A stretch of 64,000 nucleotides of DNA from Gilvimarinus japonicus. GTDB taxonomy: Bacteria > Pseudomonadota > Gammaproteobacteria > Pseudomonadales > Cellvibrionaceae. Below the pieces are notes generated by a model. That model saw only the letters and a list, made by a program, of their open reading frames with translations. It did no database searches and was not told where the DNA came from. The position numbers and the translations under genes are program-made. Below are positions 37,063 to 46,461 of this stretch, in pieces (the first letter of the stretch is position 1; each line of letters opens with the position of its first letter). Location of the stretch: the NCBI RefSeq assembly GCF_042847215.1, contig NZ_AP031500.1, positions 1,612,001 to 1,676,000 of the forward strand. Direction: 5' to 3'.

Positions 37063-37077
37063 CCCTGGAGGCAAGTG

Positions 37078-38259
37078 ATGAACGAATTTAATGGTGTGAT
37101 TAACATCAATGATTACTACAGCGACGAGACGTTTGCGCGTATCAAAGCGTTTGCCGATAAACGCGAGACGCCATTTGTTGTCATCGACTTGCCGACCATC
37201 GCCCGCGCTTACGACGAATTAGTCGGTGAGTTTGATTACGCCGATGTGTACTACGCCGTCAAAGCCAATCCGGCGGTCGATATTCTGACGTTGTTGCGCG
37301 ACCGCGGTGCCAACTTTGATATCGCTTCGCGCTACGAGCTGGATAAAGTGATGGGGCTTGGTGTAACCGCCGAGCGCATCAGCTATGGCAATACCATTAA
37401 AAAGGCCCGTGACGTGCGCTACTTTTACGAGCGTGGTGTCCGCTTGTTTGCCACAGACTCTGAAAGTGACCTGGAGGCGATTGCCCGCGAAGCACCCGGC
37501 GCAAAGGTCTACGTGCGGGTGTTAACCGAGGGTACGCTTACCGCCGATTGGCCGCTGTCGCGAAAGTTTGGCTGCGAGACCGAAATGGCCATGGAGCTTT
37601 TGATTCAGGCGCGTGAGCTGGGCCTGGAGCCCTACGGTGTATCGTTTCATGTGGGCTCGCAGCAGCGTGAAATTGGTGCCTGGGACGCCGCCCTTGCCAA
37701 GGTTAAAGTGATTTTTGATCGCCTGCGGGACGAGCAAGATATTGTGTTGCAGATGATCAATATGGGCGGTGGCTTTCCGGCCAACTACATCAGCCGTACC
37801 AACGATTTGGCCACTTACGCCGAAGAGATTACGCGCTTTTTACAAGAGGATTTTGGCACCGAGTTTCCGCGTATTATTATCGAGCCGGGCCGCTCGTTAA
37901 TCGCTAATGCCGGTGTGCTGGTGAGTGAGGTGGTGTTGATCTCGCGTAAATCGCGCACCGCCCTTAGCCGTTGGGTATTTGTGGATGTGGGTAAGTTCTC
38001 AGGTCTAATCGAAACGCTGGACGAGTCGATTAAGTACCCGGTTTACACCGAAAAAGACGGCGAGGATGAGGGCTGTGTATTAGCTGGCCCCACCTGCGAT
38101 AGCGCCGATATTATGTATGAGAACTTTAAGTATCCGCTGCCGTTGTCGCTTGCGGCGGGTGATCGGCTTTATTGGCTCTCTACGGGTGCCTACACCACCA
38201 GCTACAGCGCGGTAGAGTTTAATGGCTTTCCGCCGCTTGTTGAGTATTGCATTAGTTAA
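37078..38259 (+). CDS. Ornithine decarboxylase-type PLP enzyme (fold III)
   Basis: A 393-residue alanine-racemase-fold decarboxylase. PLP lysine is K62 (YYAVKANP). HVGSQ, GGGFP and EPGRS bind the cofactor phosphate. GPTCDSAD carries the catalytic Cys and Asp contributed across the dimer. This signature is that of eukaryotic-type ornithine (or lysine/ornithine) decarboxylases, making putrescine or cadaverine from the amino acid in the cytoplasm. Diaminopimelate decarboxylase is less likely. The ATG at 37078 has GGAGG six bases upstream; an in-frame start at 36994 would include the upstream hairpin. Ornithine links it to argF/argD in the same window, though they are 6 kb away. Confidence 0.9.
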   Translation: MNEFNGVININDYYSDETFARIKAFADKRETPFVVIDLPTIARAYDELVGEFDYADVYYAVKANPAVDILTLLRDRGANFDIASRYELDKVMGLGVTAERISYGNTIKKARDVRYFYERGVRLFATDSESDLEAIAREAPGAKVYVRVLTEGTLTADWPLSRKFGCETEMAMELLIQARELGLEPYGVSFHVGSQQREIGAWDAALAKVKVIFDRLRDEQDIVLQMINMGGGFPANYISRTNDLATYAEEITRFLQEDFGTEFPRIIIEPGRSLIANAGVLVSEVVLISRKSRTALSRWVFVDVGKFSGLIETLDESIKYPVYTEKDGEDEGCVLAGPTCDSADIMYENFKYPLPLSLAAGDRLYWLSTGAYTTSYSAVEFNGFPPLVEYCIS

Positions 38260-38335
38260 TGAGTGTGGCGGTTTGCTACTGCCACGACGATTTATTTGCT
38301 ACATTGCCTCGCTCAAGTCATAACGGGAGAGCCCA

Positions 38336-39019
38336 GTGAGCGAGGCACGCAACATTCAACTAGAGTCCGGCTGGCTGGCGGAGTTGGGCGACGAATTTGA
38401 TCAGCCCTACATGCGCCAGCTAAAAACGTTTTTAAAGGCCGAGAAACAAGCGGGTAAAGTGATTTACCCGCCTTCGGGCGAGATGTTTAATGCTTTTAAC
38501 AGCACCCCGTTTGCACAAGTCAAAGTTGTTATCTTAGGGCAAGACCCTTATCACGGCCCCGGCCAAGCTCATGGCTTGAGCTTTTCGGTACCGTCGGGCG
38601 TACGCATCCCTCCCTCATTGCAAAATATCTTTAAAGAAATCGAGCGTGACTTAGGCATCCCCCGGCCCAATCACGGCAACCTACAAGCCTGGGCCGAGCA
38701 GGGCGTGTTGTTGCTAAACGCCACGTTAAGCGTCGAGCAAGCCAACGCCGGCTCCCATCAAAAGCGGGGCTGGGAGCAATTTACCGATCACGCTATTGAG
38801 GCGCTTAATCGTGACCGCGAAGGCTTGGTGTTTTTACTCTGGGGGAGCTACGCGCAAAAGAAAGGTCGCTTAATAGATACCAATAAACACTTGGTGCTTA
38901 AATCGGTGCATCCGTCGCCATTATCGGCTCATCGCGGATTTTTGGGGTGCGGGCATTTTAGTCAGGTTAATGAGTACTTGCAGGCTAAGGGCCAGGCGCC
39001 GATTGATTGGGCGCTATAG
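38336..39019 (+). CDS. ung: Uracil-DNA glycosylase
   Basis: A 227-residue family 1 UDG removing uracil from DNA. The water-activating motif is GQDPYHG (D70). The minor-groove intercalation loop HPSPLSAHRG (His near 194) and LLLNATLSVE are present. The start is GTG at 38336, preceded by GGGAGA at good spacing. It stands alone on the plus strand, between the decarboxylase and the Tat hydrolase genes. Confidence 0.97.
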   Translation: MSEARNIQLESGWLAELGDEFDQPYMRQLKTFLKAEKQAGKVIYPPSGEMFNAFNSTPFAQVKVVILGQDPYHGPGQAHGLSFSVPSGVRIPPSLQNIFKEIERDLGIPRPNHGNLQAWAEQGVLLLNATLSVEQANAGSHQKRGWEQFTDHAIEALNRDREGLVFLLWGSYAQKKGRLIDTNKHLVLKSVHPSPLSAHRGFLGCGHFSQVNEYLQAKGQAPIDWAL

Positions 39020-39181
39020 TAGGTTGAATGTTTCTGCGCTGCGCGCTTGTAAACACCCGAAACCTCCACAATAATCAGAGCCTACTAAGCCTGCGTGTAC
39101 TGCTCAGTTGCTCGAGTGGGCCGCTGCCGCCTAGGCGGCTAGGATAGTCGCCCGCACGCGAGAAAGCACAGAGGAGTTACG

Positions 39182-40084
39182 ATGAGCGATACATCTGAGC
39201 GCAACCAAGCCGTGCAGATCCCCCAAGAAGCGTTTGATTGGTACGACGCTTACGCCCATGGCGGTATGGATCGGCGTACCTTTATGCGAAAGCTCGGCAC
39301 CTTGGTCGCCGTTGGTTACTCGATGTCCGTATTGACCTCGGCGCTGCTGCCTAATTACGCCCTGGCCGAGCAGGTGTCCTTTAACGATGAGGATATTATC
39401 GCCCGCTACGAGGTGTTTGATTCTCCTGCCGGTTATGGCAAGGGCAAAGGTTACTTGGTTAAACCGGCCACCGGGGCCGGTCGTTACCCAGCGGTTTTAG
39501 TGATTCATGAAAATCGCGGTTTAAATCCCTACGTGAAAGACGTTGCCCGCCGCCTAGCCAAAGCCGGGTTCTTGGCGTTTGCGCCCGATGCGCTATTCCC
39601 GGTGGGTGGATACCCAGGTAACGATGACGAGGGCCGGGCGCTGCAGCGCGAGTTGGATAAAAGCAAAGTACAAAATGATTTTGTCGCGGCGGCCAAACAT
39701 TTAAAGTCACACGCACTTGGCAACGGTAAGTTGGGGGCAGTGGGTTTTTGTTTTGGTGGTTATATGGTGAATTACCTAGCCGCTGTAGACAGTGATTTGC
39801 TGGCCGCCGGGGTGCCGTTTTATGGTACACCCGCCCCCAAAGCGCTGCGTAACAATATTAAAGCACCTTTGCTGGTTCAGCTTGGTGAGCTGGACGAACG
39901 TGTGAACAAGACTTGGCCCGAGTACGAGCAAGATTTGCAGGCAAATCATGTCGAGTATCATATGTTTATGTATCAAGGTGCTCATCATGGTTTTCACAAT
40001 GATTCTACCAGCCGTTTCGATAAAGCCAGTGCCGAGCTTGCCTGGCAGCGTACTCTGGCCTTCTTCACAAAAAAATTAGCGTAA
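39182..40084 (+). CDS. Dienelactone hydrolase family protein with Tat signal
   Basis: A 300-residue alpha/beta hydrolase. The twin-arginine motif DRRTFMRKLG followed by a hydrophobic stretch (about residues 30-63) suggests export by Tat or membrane anchoring. The nucleophile elbow GFCFGG carries Cys as in dienelactone hydrolases, and the triad His lies in GAHHGFHND. HENRGLNPYVKDVARRL is also typical. The leader is unusually long (about 60 residues before the hydrolase fold). It follows GAGGAG before the ATG. It may form an operon with the DUF6151 gene 14 bases downstream. The substrate is unknown. Confidence 0.88.
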   Translation: MSDTSERNQAVQIPQEAFDWYDAYAHGGMDRRTFMRKLGTLVAVGYSMSVLTSALLPNYALAEQVSFNDEDIIARYEVFDSPAGYGKGKGYLVKPATGAGRYPAVLVIHENRGLNPYVKDVARRLAKAGFLAFAPDALFPVGGYPGNDDEGRALQRELDKSKVQNDFVAAAKHLKSHALGNGKLGAVGFCFGGYMVNYLAAVDSDLLAAGVPFYGTPAPKALRNNIKAPLLVQLGELDERVNKTWPEYEQDLQANHVEYHMFMYQGAHHGFHNDSTSRFDKASAELAWQRTLAFFTKKLA

Positions 40085-40098
40085 CTTAAAGGGTAGTT

Positions 40099-40674
40099 AT
40101 GGTCAGCACGGTGGCATTAGAGTGTTCTTGTGGCGCGGTAAAAGGTGAGCTTGCGGTGGTGCCCGGCGCGTTTTTTCACGTGCATTGTTTATGCTGTGAT
40201 TGTCAGCGTTATGCCGAGCACCTAGGTAACGAGGCGGCGATTTTAGATGAGTATGGCGGCACGGAGCTTTTTCAAACCTATCCGGCCCATATGAAAATCA
40301 CGCAGGGGCACGACAATATCCAAGCCGTTCAGTTAACCCCCAAGGGGATTTATCGCTGGCATACCCGCTGCTGTCAGATGCCGCTGGCGAACACCGTAAG
40401 ATCTGCAGCAGTTCCTTTTGTGGGGGTGCCGGTAACTTTTATGAAGTTTGCCAGCGAGCAAGACAAACAGGCGGTGTTGGGGCCGGTAAGCTTGAAGGCC
40501 TTTGGCAGGTACGGCAAAGGCACTGTGCCAGACGATGTGCACCCGAGGTTTCCGTTGGCGTTTATGCCAAAGATCTTGGCTTTTATGGTTAAAGGTAAGG
40601 TGACCGGCAAAAGCAGCCCCTCAGCATTTTTTGACGGAAAAGCCCCGGTGGTTGAGGTGCAGACGCTGTATTAG
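40099..40674 (+). CDS. DUF6151 / GFA-like (CENP-V type) zinc protein
   Basis: A 191-residue cytoplasmic protein with the zinc-binding cysteine layout of the Gfa/CENP-V fold: CSCGAV near the start, HCLCCDCQRY at about 30-39, and TRCCQMP near 96. The spacing fits the DUF6151 subgroup. Gfa relatives bind glutathione-formaldehyde adducts, but members of this subgroup have no proven reaction. Fourteen bases separate it from the upstream Tat hydrolase gene, so they may be co-transcribed. Confidence 0.75.
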   Translation: MVSTVALECSCGAVKGELAVVPGAFFHVHCLCCDCQRYAEHLGNEAAILDEYGGTELFQTYPAHMKITQGHDNIQAVQLTPKGIYRWHTRCCQMPLANTVRSAAVPFVGVPVTFMKFASEQDKQAVLGPVSLKAFGRYGKGTVPDDVHPRFPLAFMPKILAFMVKGKVTGKSSPSAFFDGKAPVVEVQTLY

Positions 40675-40882
40675 TGACTCTTTAGCACTCTTTAGCTAGA
40701 CTATAGAGCACCGCGTAAGTATTTGTTCTTCAATGGTTTTAATCTTGTCTTCAAATTGGTTTGGGATTAAAGTGTCCGGCTTTGCGGCGAATACCTGAAC
40801 TGTCTCACTCTCGTCTACTTAATCGGATGGCTGGGTTATGCGGAAGGGTCGCACCGTTCACTGAATTATTAGGAGAACCACT

Positions 40883-41839
40883 ATGTCTTATTATGTCGGA
40901 GCTTACGCGTCATCGCCTTGCACCTCGGGCTGGGACCCGGAGCTAGAAGCCTCGTATTACGAAGCATTAAAAGCCTGCGACAAGATTAAAGGGCTGGAGC
41001 ACCCGTTTTTAGGTGAGACTTTACACGCCCAGGACGATGAGTGGTTTTTAAGCAATATCGACCCCAACTGGAATTTTGTGTTCACCTGCGTGCCCGGCAC
41101 AATGGCAGCTATTGGTAAAACGCCGGAGTTTGGTATTGCCTCGGACGATGACGCAGGTCGCGCACAAGCGCTGGCGTTTATGGAGAAGGCGCGCGCTGCC
41201 ATCGCCAAGTTAAATGTCCACGCCGGTCGCCAAGTCGTGCAAGCCATTGAGATTCAAACGGCGCCTAATCGCAGTAAAGCCAGCTCGTCGGTGGCATCGT
41301 TAACGGCCACTTTAGAAACGATGCTCGGCTGGGACTGGCAGGGCGTCCGTATTGTGATTGAGCACTGCGATACTTGCATCGAAGGTCAGGTACCAGCCAA
41401 AGGTTTTCTGACGCTGGCTGACGAGATTGCTGCGGTCGAGGCGGTGAATAAAAAACTGGGCGCCGATGTGGGCATTGTGATCAACTGGGGGCGTTCAGTG
41501 ATTGAAACGCGCTCTGAGTCCGGCGCTATCGAGCACATTAATCAGGCCAAAAACGCGGGCGTACTGGTCGGTGTAATGTTCTCCGGGGTGAGCGATCAAG
41601 ACACACCTTACGGCACGTGGGCCGATACTCATATGCCGGCCGCCCCGTCGGCCAATGCCACCATCGGTGCCGAGGGCTCACTGATGAGCGAAGCGCAAAT
41701 CCAGCAGTGTCTTCAGGCCGCCGGCGGTAAAGATTTACCTGTTATCGGGGTTAAGATTGGCATTCGTCCTAAAGATGAAACCGTAGCCAAGCGGGTTGCT
41801 TACAATCAGGCGGTGTTGGCCATGATTGATCGTGCCTAG
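40883..41839 (+). CDS. DUF4862 family protein (TIM-barrel-like)
   Basis: A 318-residue protein without signal peptide. The pattern (IEHCDTCIEGQ, GIVINWGRSVIE, GVMFSGVSD, GVKIGIRP) resembles a xylose-isomerase-like TIM barrel with acidic and His residues that could bind a metal, as in DUF4862 proteins. GGAGAACC lies before the ATG. It is a single gene closed by a bidirectional terminator. Sugar epimerase or endonuclease-IV-like activity is possible; none is established here. Confidence 0.7.
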   Translation: MSYYVGAYASSPCTSGWDPELEASYYEALKACDKIKGLEHPFLGETLHAQDDEWFLSNIDPNWNFVFTCVPGTMAAIGKTPEFGIASDDDAGRAQALAFMEKARAAIAKLNVHAGRQVVQAIEIQTAPNRSKASSSVASLTATLETMLGWDWQGVRIVIEHCDTCIEGQVPAKGFLTLADEIAAVEAVNKKLGADVGIVINWGRSVIETRSESGAIEHINQAKNAGVLVGVMFSGVSDQDTPYGTWADTHMPAAPSANATIGAEGSLMSEAQIQQCLQAAGGKDLPVIGVKIGIRPKDETVAKRVAYNQAVLAMIDRA

Positions 41840-41894
41840 GTTTTTATGACAACGCGATCGTGAGGTGGCCAATAAATGCTAGCCTTGCCCGCAG

Positions 41895-41930
41895 AAAAAA
41901 AAGCCAGCGCAATATTGCGCTGGCTTTTTT
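41895..41930. terminator. Bidirectional terminator
   Basis: A 22-base perfect palindrome (41903-41924) with an A-run on the left and T6 on the right, between the convergent DUF4862 and HDOD genes. Confidence 0.92.
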
Positions 41931-41967
41931 GTATAGCTTATTTAATAGGCTAAGCGGTGGCTGAATG

Positions 41968-42804
41968 CTATTGCAAAAACTCCATAGCCGCTTCCATCTC
42001 GGCCGATAAATCTTCGGCCTCAGCCATTTGCATATCTGGGTCCATGCCTAAACGGTTAAATGCCGTGACTTTGTGATAATCCACTTTGCCTAGCGCGTTA
42101 TCGCTACCCAGGTAGCTTTGTAGCATGGCGACGGTGACGACGTCGGTGTAATCGGCTCTGGGTGCTTCGCGGTCAAACTTCATGTGCTGCGAGGGGATGT
42201 TGATCATCTCGGCAGGAAAGTCCCACGATTTTAAAATCAGATCGCCAATGGGCCCCTGCAGTTGGTTGATGACCGTGTCGAGGGTGAAACTGTCTTTTAG
42301 CAAAAAATCGTGTTCTTCGGCGTAGGTCAAAATTGGCAGCACCCCAATTTTGTGAATCAGGCCGGCGAGGGTGGCTTGGTCGGGGCGCAGGTTGGTGTAG
42401 TGGCGGCACAATACGTGGCTGATGCCGGCGATCTCGCTGGAGCGAGTCCAGCTGTCGCGCATGCGTTTGTCGACTAAGTCGGAGGTGGCCTGAAACATTT
42501 GTTGCATGGCAAGGCCGGTGGCAATGTTGCAGGTGTACGCCATACCGAGACGCGCCAGCGCCATTTTTAAATCGTCGATGGCGCGGTTACCGCGTAACAA
42601 CGGGCTGTTGGCTACGCGAACGATGCGAGCCGATAGCGCCGCATCTGAGCCAATAACGTCGGCAAGCTGGTTGAGGTCGGCATCTGGGTCGTCGGCGACT
42701 TCGCGCACTCTAAGTGCTGCTTCAGGCAGCGTTGGCAGCACCAGTTTGTCGGTTTTAATGGCGGTGATGATGTCTTGGCGGACGGTATCTACAACTTGGC
42801 TCAT
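41968..42804 (-). CDS. HDOD domain protein
   Basis: A 278-residue cytoplasmic protein covered by one HDOD domain: LPTLPEAALRVREVADDPDA, LADVIGSDAALSARIVRVAN, AIDDLKMALARLGM, and GLIHKIGVLPIL. HDOD proteins are HD-related but usually lack catalytic residues and act as signalling or regulatory helices. No GGDEF, EAL or receiver domain is attached. The ygfZ gene is upstream on the same strand; the 67-base gap could allow co-transcription. Confidence 0.88.
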   Translation of the reverse strand: MSQVVDTVRQDIITAIKTDKLVLPTLPEAALRVREVADDPDADLNQLADVIGSDAALSARIVRVANSPLLRGNRAIDDLKMALARLGMAYTCNIATGLAMQQMFQATSDLVDKRMRDSWTRSSEIAGISHVLCRHYTNLRPDQATLAGLIHKIGVLPILTYAEEHDFLLKDSFTLDTVINQLQGPIGDLILKSWDFPAEMINIPSQHMKFDREAPRADYTDVVTVAMLQSYLGSDNALGKVDYHKVTAFNRLGMDPDMQMAEAEDLSAEMEAAMEFLQ

Positions 42805-42871
42805 TAGTCTTCCTGTGGGTGTTCGGCGCGTTGTTGGTCGCGTTTTATTGCCCGGTGCGTTAGGTGCGCAC

Positions 42872-43924
42872 TCAGCCCTCGGGGTTATTGTCCGCTGTTG
42901 GCAGGGGGTAGGGCAAGCTCATTCGTGCAATTTTGGTGGCCGGTTGTCCCGTATCACCGGTAGCGAGAAACAGCTCGGCGGTGTCGTCATCGGGTATTAC
43001 GGCTAGTGCTTCCCAGTTGTTATCGCCGGTCGCTGAAGCCATAACCAGTGCCCCGCGACGAGTACCGGCGGAGTCGACAATAGCGGCGGTTAAATCGAGT
43101 GTTTCGGCGCTAAGCGCGATACGTGCCATATGCTTTTTTAGTTTGCCTTTGTAGTGCAAGCGGGCGACTACCTCTTGCCCTGTGTAGCAACCTTTTTTAA
43201 AGCTCACGGCGCCGATCAGCGGGTAGTGTAGCTCATGGGGGCTAAAGTCTCCGGCACTGGTGGCGGTAATCTCGGCCCAGCCCGCGCGAATATCCTCTAG
43301 CTGCCACCAATGGCTGTCCGCCAGTGCGCAGTTGCTTGCCAGTTTTTGCCAGAGATCTTGTGCGTGCGCATCGCTGACCCAAAGCTCGTAGCGCTGTTCA
43401 TCGAGCTTAAGGCACACCAGGCCTTCGTTGCTGTGCGCATCGCCGGTGTTCATGGTCGGCCGTTTGCCGTGGGCGGCGACCAGCTCGGCAGCGCCGGGGC
43501 CCCACAGGCCAAAGCGGCGCCAGGTATCGCTGGCATCATTAAGTGTCACCTTGGAGAACACGGCGTACTTTTGCAGGTGCTGTGCGAGGCTGTCGGTTAG
43601 GCTGGCGTGACAGCGCAGCAATATTTGCTCTGGGTTAGTTTGCGCCAGGGCAAAGCTAGCCTCCATGCGGCCTTTTAAGTTGCACTGGGCCCCCAGCTTC
43701 CAATAGCCGTTTGCCAGTTCGCGGACATCGGCGGTGACTTGGCCTTGTAAAAATTTGGCGGCGTCAGGGCCATCGAACGCCAGCAACCCTTGGTAGCCCA
43801 GTTCGGTTAAATAAGTGTTAGCGGCTGCTTGCGACGCGCTGTCTTGCTGCGTGTTAAAGGCGATTTCGCCATTGGCGGAGCGTGTCGCGCCCTGAGCGTC
43901 GAGAAAGTGTTGCCAGTTGCTCAT
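42872..43924 (-). CDS. ygfZ: Folate-binding protein YgfZ
   Basis: A 350-residue GcvT-related protein. The signature KGCYTGQEVVARLHYKG carries the conserved Cys, and FLQGQVTADV and CNLKGRMEASF mark the N-terminal folate-binding half. YgfZ uses tetrahydrofolate to help assembly or repair of certain Fe-S enzymes, including tRNA thiolation enzymes. It is not part of a gcv operon, despite gcvP elsewhere in the window. Confidence 0.93.
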   Translation of the reverse strand: MSNWQHFLDAQGATRSANGEIAFNTQQDSASQAAANTYLTELGYQGLLAFDGPDAAKFLQGQVTADVRELANGYWKLGAQCNLKGRMEASFALAQTNPEQILLRCHASLTDSLAQHLQKYAVFSKVTLNDASDTWRRFGLWGPGAAELVAAHGKRPTMNTGDAHSNEGLVCLKLDEQRYELWVSDAHAQDLWQKLASNCALADSHWWQLEDIRAGWAEITATSAGDFSPHELHYPLIGAVSFKKGCYTGQEVVARLHYKGKLKKHMARIALSAETLDLTAAIVDSAGTRRGALVMASATGDNNWEALAVIPDDDTAELFLATGDTGQPATKIARMSLPYPLPTADNNPEG

Positions 43925-44022
43925 AGGTTTCTCGCTGTTCCCGAGTCAAAGAGGAGTTGTTTGGTGCGCAGTGCACAATAGCTATACATGATAGAGCTGG
44001 AGGGTGGTTAAAGGAAGGGGCC

Positions 44023-44053
44023 GCCGCCACCGAGCGGTTAACGCGGTGGCGGC
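44023..44053 (-). terminator. GC hairpin downstream of argF
   Basis: GCCGCCACCG / CGGTGGCGGC 10-bp stem, 25 bases beyond the argF stop, followed on the minus strand by CCCCTTCCTTT. No proper T-run, so moderate confidence. Confidence 0.55.
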
Positions 44054-44077
44054 CTAACTTACTAGGTTGGCAGCGCT

Positions 44078-45013
44078 TTATTGCGTAAGTAAAAACTCAA
44101 TCAAGGCTTTTTGCGCGTGTAGGCGGTTTTCGGCTTCTTGCCATACTGGCGAGTCCGGTGCGTCGAGGAGTTCGGCACTGACTTCTTTGCCGCGATACGC
44201 GGGTAAGCAGTGCATAAACAGTGCATCGGATGCGGCGTGGCTCATAAGCTCGGCATTCACCTGGTAGTCGGCAAAAGCGCGCTCGCGCAGCTGTTTTTCA
44301 TCTTCCTGGCCCATTGAGGCCCAGGTGTCGGTCACCACCAAGTCGGCGCCTTTGACGGCATCCGTTGGGTTGGTGCAGATTTTAATGCGCTCTTTGCCGG
44401 CGTTGATACGCTCGGCTGTGGGGCCAAAACCCTCGGGTGTGGCAATGCGCAGCTCAAAGTCGCACAGGCGTGCGGCGTTGATGTAAGAGTTGCACATGTT
44501 GTTGCCATCGCCCACCCAAGCCACGCTTTTGCCCTGCATAGAGCCGCGCAGCTCGACAAAGGTTTGGATGTCGGCCAGCAGCTGGCAGGGGTGGTAGTCG
44601 TCGGTTAAAGCGTTGATAACTGGCACCCGCGAGTACTCGGCAAAGCGCTCAATGGTGTCGTGGCCAAAGGTGCGAATCATCACAATGTCGACCATACGCG
44701 ATAGCACGCGGGCAGAGTCTTCAATCGGCTCGCCGCGACCAAGCTGGGTGTCGCGTGAGGATAAAAACAGCGCGTGTCCCCCAAGTTGTGCCATGCCGGT
44801 TTCAAACGACACGCGAGTGCGGGTGGATGATTTTTCAAAAATCATTCCCATCACTTTGCGATCGAGCAGTGGTTTGGACGTGCCGTTGTACACCTCGGCT
44901 TTAAGCTCGATGGCGCGTGCAATAATACTGCTTAACTCTTCGGCGCTAATGTCGTTTAGCGTTAAAAAGTGCCGTGTTTTTTTGCCGTTGTGTGGTGCGC
45001 TAACTGCAACCAT
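44078..45013 (-). CDS. argF: Ornithine carbamoyltransferase
   Basis: A 311-residue enzyme making citrulline from ornithine and carbamoyl phosphate. Carbamoyl-phosphate site STRTRVSFE, HPCQLLADI, ornithine loop and HCLPAYRGKEV (catalytic Cys) are all present. It lies 22 bases downstream of argD on the same strand, so argDF is an operon for arginine synthesis. The length is usual for anabolic OTCases. Confidence 0.97.
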   Translation of the reverse strand: MVAVSAPHNGKKTRHFLTLNDISAEELSSIIARAIELKAEVYNGTSKPLLDRKVMGMIFEKSSTRTRVSFETGMAQLGGHALFLSSRDTQLGRGEPIEDSARVLSRMVDIVMIRTFGHDTIERFAEYSRVPVINALTDDYHPCQLLADIQTFVELRGSMQGKSVAWVGDGNNMCNSYINAARLCDFELRIATPEGFGPTAERINAGKERIKICTNPTDAVKGADLVVTDTWASMGQEDEKQLRERAFADYQVNAELMSHAASDALFMHCLPAYRGKEVSAELLDAPDSPVWQEAENRLHAQKALIEFLLTQ

Positions 45014-45035
45014 AACTGTGCCTTAACAATCTAAA

Positions 45036-46196
45036 TTAAAGTGCTTCAACCAGAGCGATAATGCCATTCACCAGCGTATCGGTCTCTTCGTCTGTCATTA
45101 CAAACGTCGGCAGTAAACGAATGGTGTTGCCGGCGGTAACGTTGATCAGTAGCCCGAGCTCGCGAGCTTTAGCGACAAGCTCCGGGCAGGGCTCGGCCAA
45201 CTCAATGCCGATCATTAAACCGTGACCGCGAATCTCGACTACCTGGTCGAGCTCGCCAATGCTCTGGCGCAGGGTTTCGCGAATTTGCTCGCCGCGCTCG
45301 GCAACCTGAGCCAGCATCTCGTTATCGAGTGCATCAAGCACCGCGCAGGCGGCGTGACACGCCAGCGGATTGCCGCCAAAGGTCGAACCGTGATTGCCGG
45401 GGCCAAATACCTCGGAGGCTCTGCCGTGGGTCAGGCACGCACCGATAGGCACGCCGTTGCCCAAGCCTTTGGCCGTGGTTACCACATCGGGCTTGATGCC
45501 GTTGTGCTGATAGGCAAAGTACTGGCCGGTGCGGCCGTTACCGGTTTGAATCTCATCCAGCATTAACAGCCACTCGTGGCGGTCGCATAACTCGCGCAGC
45601 TTGTTTAGGTAATCATCGGCTGGCACGCGCACGCCGCCTTCGCCTTGCACGGGCTCGACCAGTATCGCCACAATGTTTTTGTGCTCGGCAGCTAACACTT
45701 CAATGGCGGCGACATCGTTAAAGGGCGCGCGCACAAAACCGGGCAGTAGCGGGGCAAAGCCCTGTTGCACTTTGGTGTTGCCAGTGGCGGTCAGTGTCGC
45801 CATGGTGCGGCCGTGAAAGGCGCTGTTCATTACCACTACGGTGGGGTTCTCAATGCCCTTATCGTTGCCGTATTTGCGGGCGATTTTAATCGCCGCCTCA
45901 TTGGCTTCGGCGCCGGAGTTAGAGAAAAACACCTTTTCCATGCCCGATGCTTGGCACAGCTTATCGGCCAGCTCGCGCTGGGGCGGAATGTTGTAGAGGT
46001 TAGACACATGCAGCAAGGTGCCCGCTTGCTCGGTAATGGCGCGGGTCACGGCCGGGTGCGAGTGCCCAAGGCCACAGACCGCGATGCCACTGATGCCATC
46101 GATGTAGCTGTTGCCCGCATCGTCCCACACTCGGCTGCCTTCGCCCTTTACCAGGGTTAAGGTCCGCTCGCCGTAGGTGTTCATCAATGTAGACAT
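45036..46196 (-). CDS. argD: Acetylornithine aminotransferase
   Basis: A 386-residue class III aminotransferase. The PLP lysine lies in VVTTAKGLGNGVPIGA, the cofactor Asp in LLMLDEIQTGNGRTG, and NSGAEANEAAIKIARK is typical. It converts N-acetylglutamate semialdehyde to N-acetylornithine and may also serve in lysine synthesis as succinyl-DAP aminotransferase. First gene of argDF. No clear ARG box was seen in the 265-base divergent gap before hyuB. Confidence 0.95.
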   Translation of the reverse strand: MSTLMNTYGERTLTLVKGEGSRVWDDAGNSYIDGISGIAVCGLGHSHPAVTRAITEQAGTLLHVSNLYNIPPQRELADKLCQASGMEKVFFSNSGAEANEAAIKIARKYGNDKGIENPTVVVMNSAFHGRTMATLTATGNTKVQQGFAPLLPGFVRAPFNDVAAIEVLAAEHKNIVAILVEPVQGEGGVRVPADDYLNKLRELCDRHEWLLMLDEIQTGNGRTGQYFAYQHNGIKPDVVTTAKGLGNGVPIGACLTHGRASEVFGPGNHGSTFGGNPLACHAACAVLDALDNEMLAQVAERGEQIRETLRQSIGELDQVVEIRGHGLMIGIELAEPCPELVAKARELGLLINVTAGNTIRLLPTFVMTDEETDTLVNGIIALVEAL

Positions 46197-46461
46197 TTGT
46201 CTTTCTCCAAAAACAGTGCCGCCCGAACCTGGTTAAAAGGCTCTGGGAAAGGCAAATCAGGGATTCATCCAAGAGTGTATCGTGCGGTTAATGCGCGGGC
46301 TTGCGCTGGGTTAGCGCTAAAACGTGGCAAAAACCAAACAGCCGATACTATAGCGAAACGCTCGCCTTGGCAAATACCCGCCGGCGGGCCGACGCAGCCC
46401 CGCCCGTGATGGTAAACTCGCGCTCTGTTTTGTATCGCGATCTTCGGGAGCCCGGGCCACA

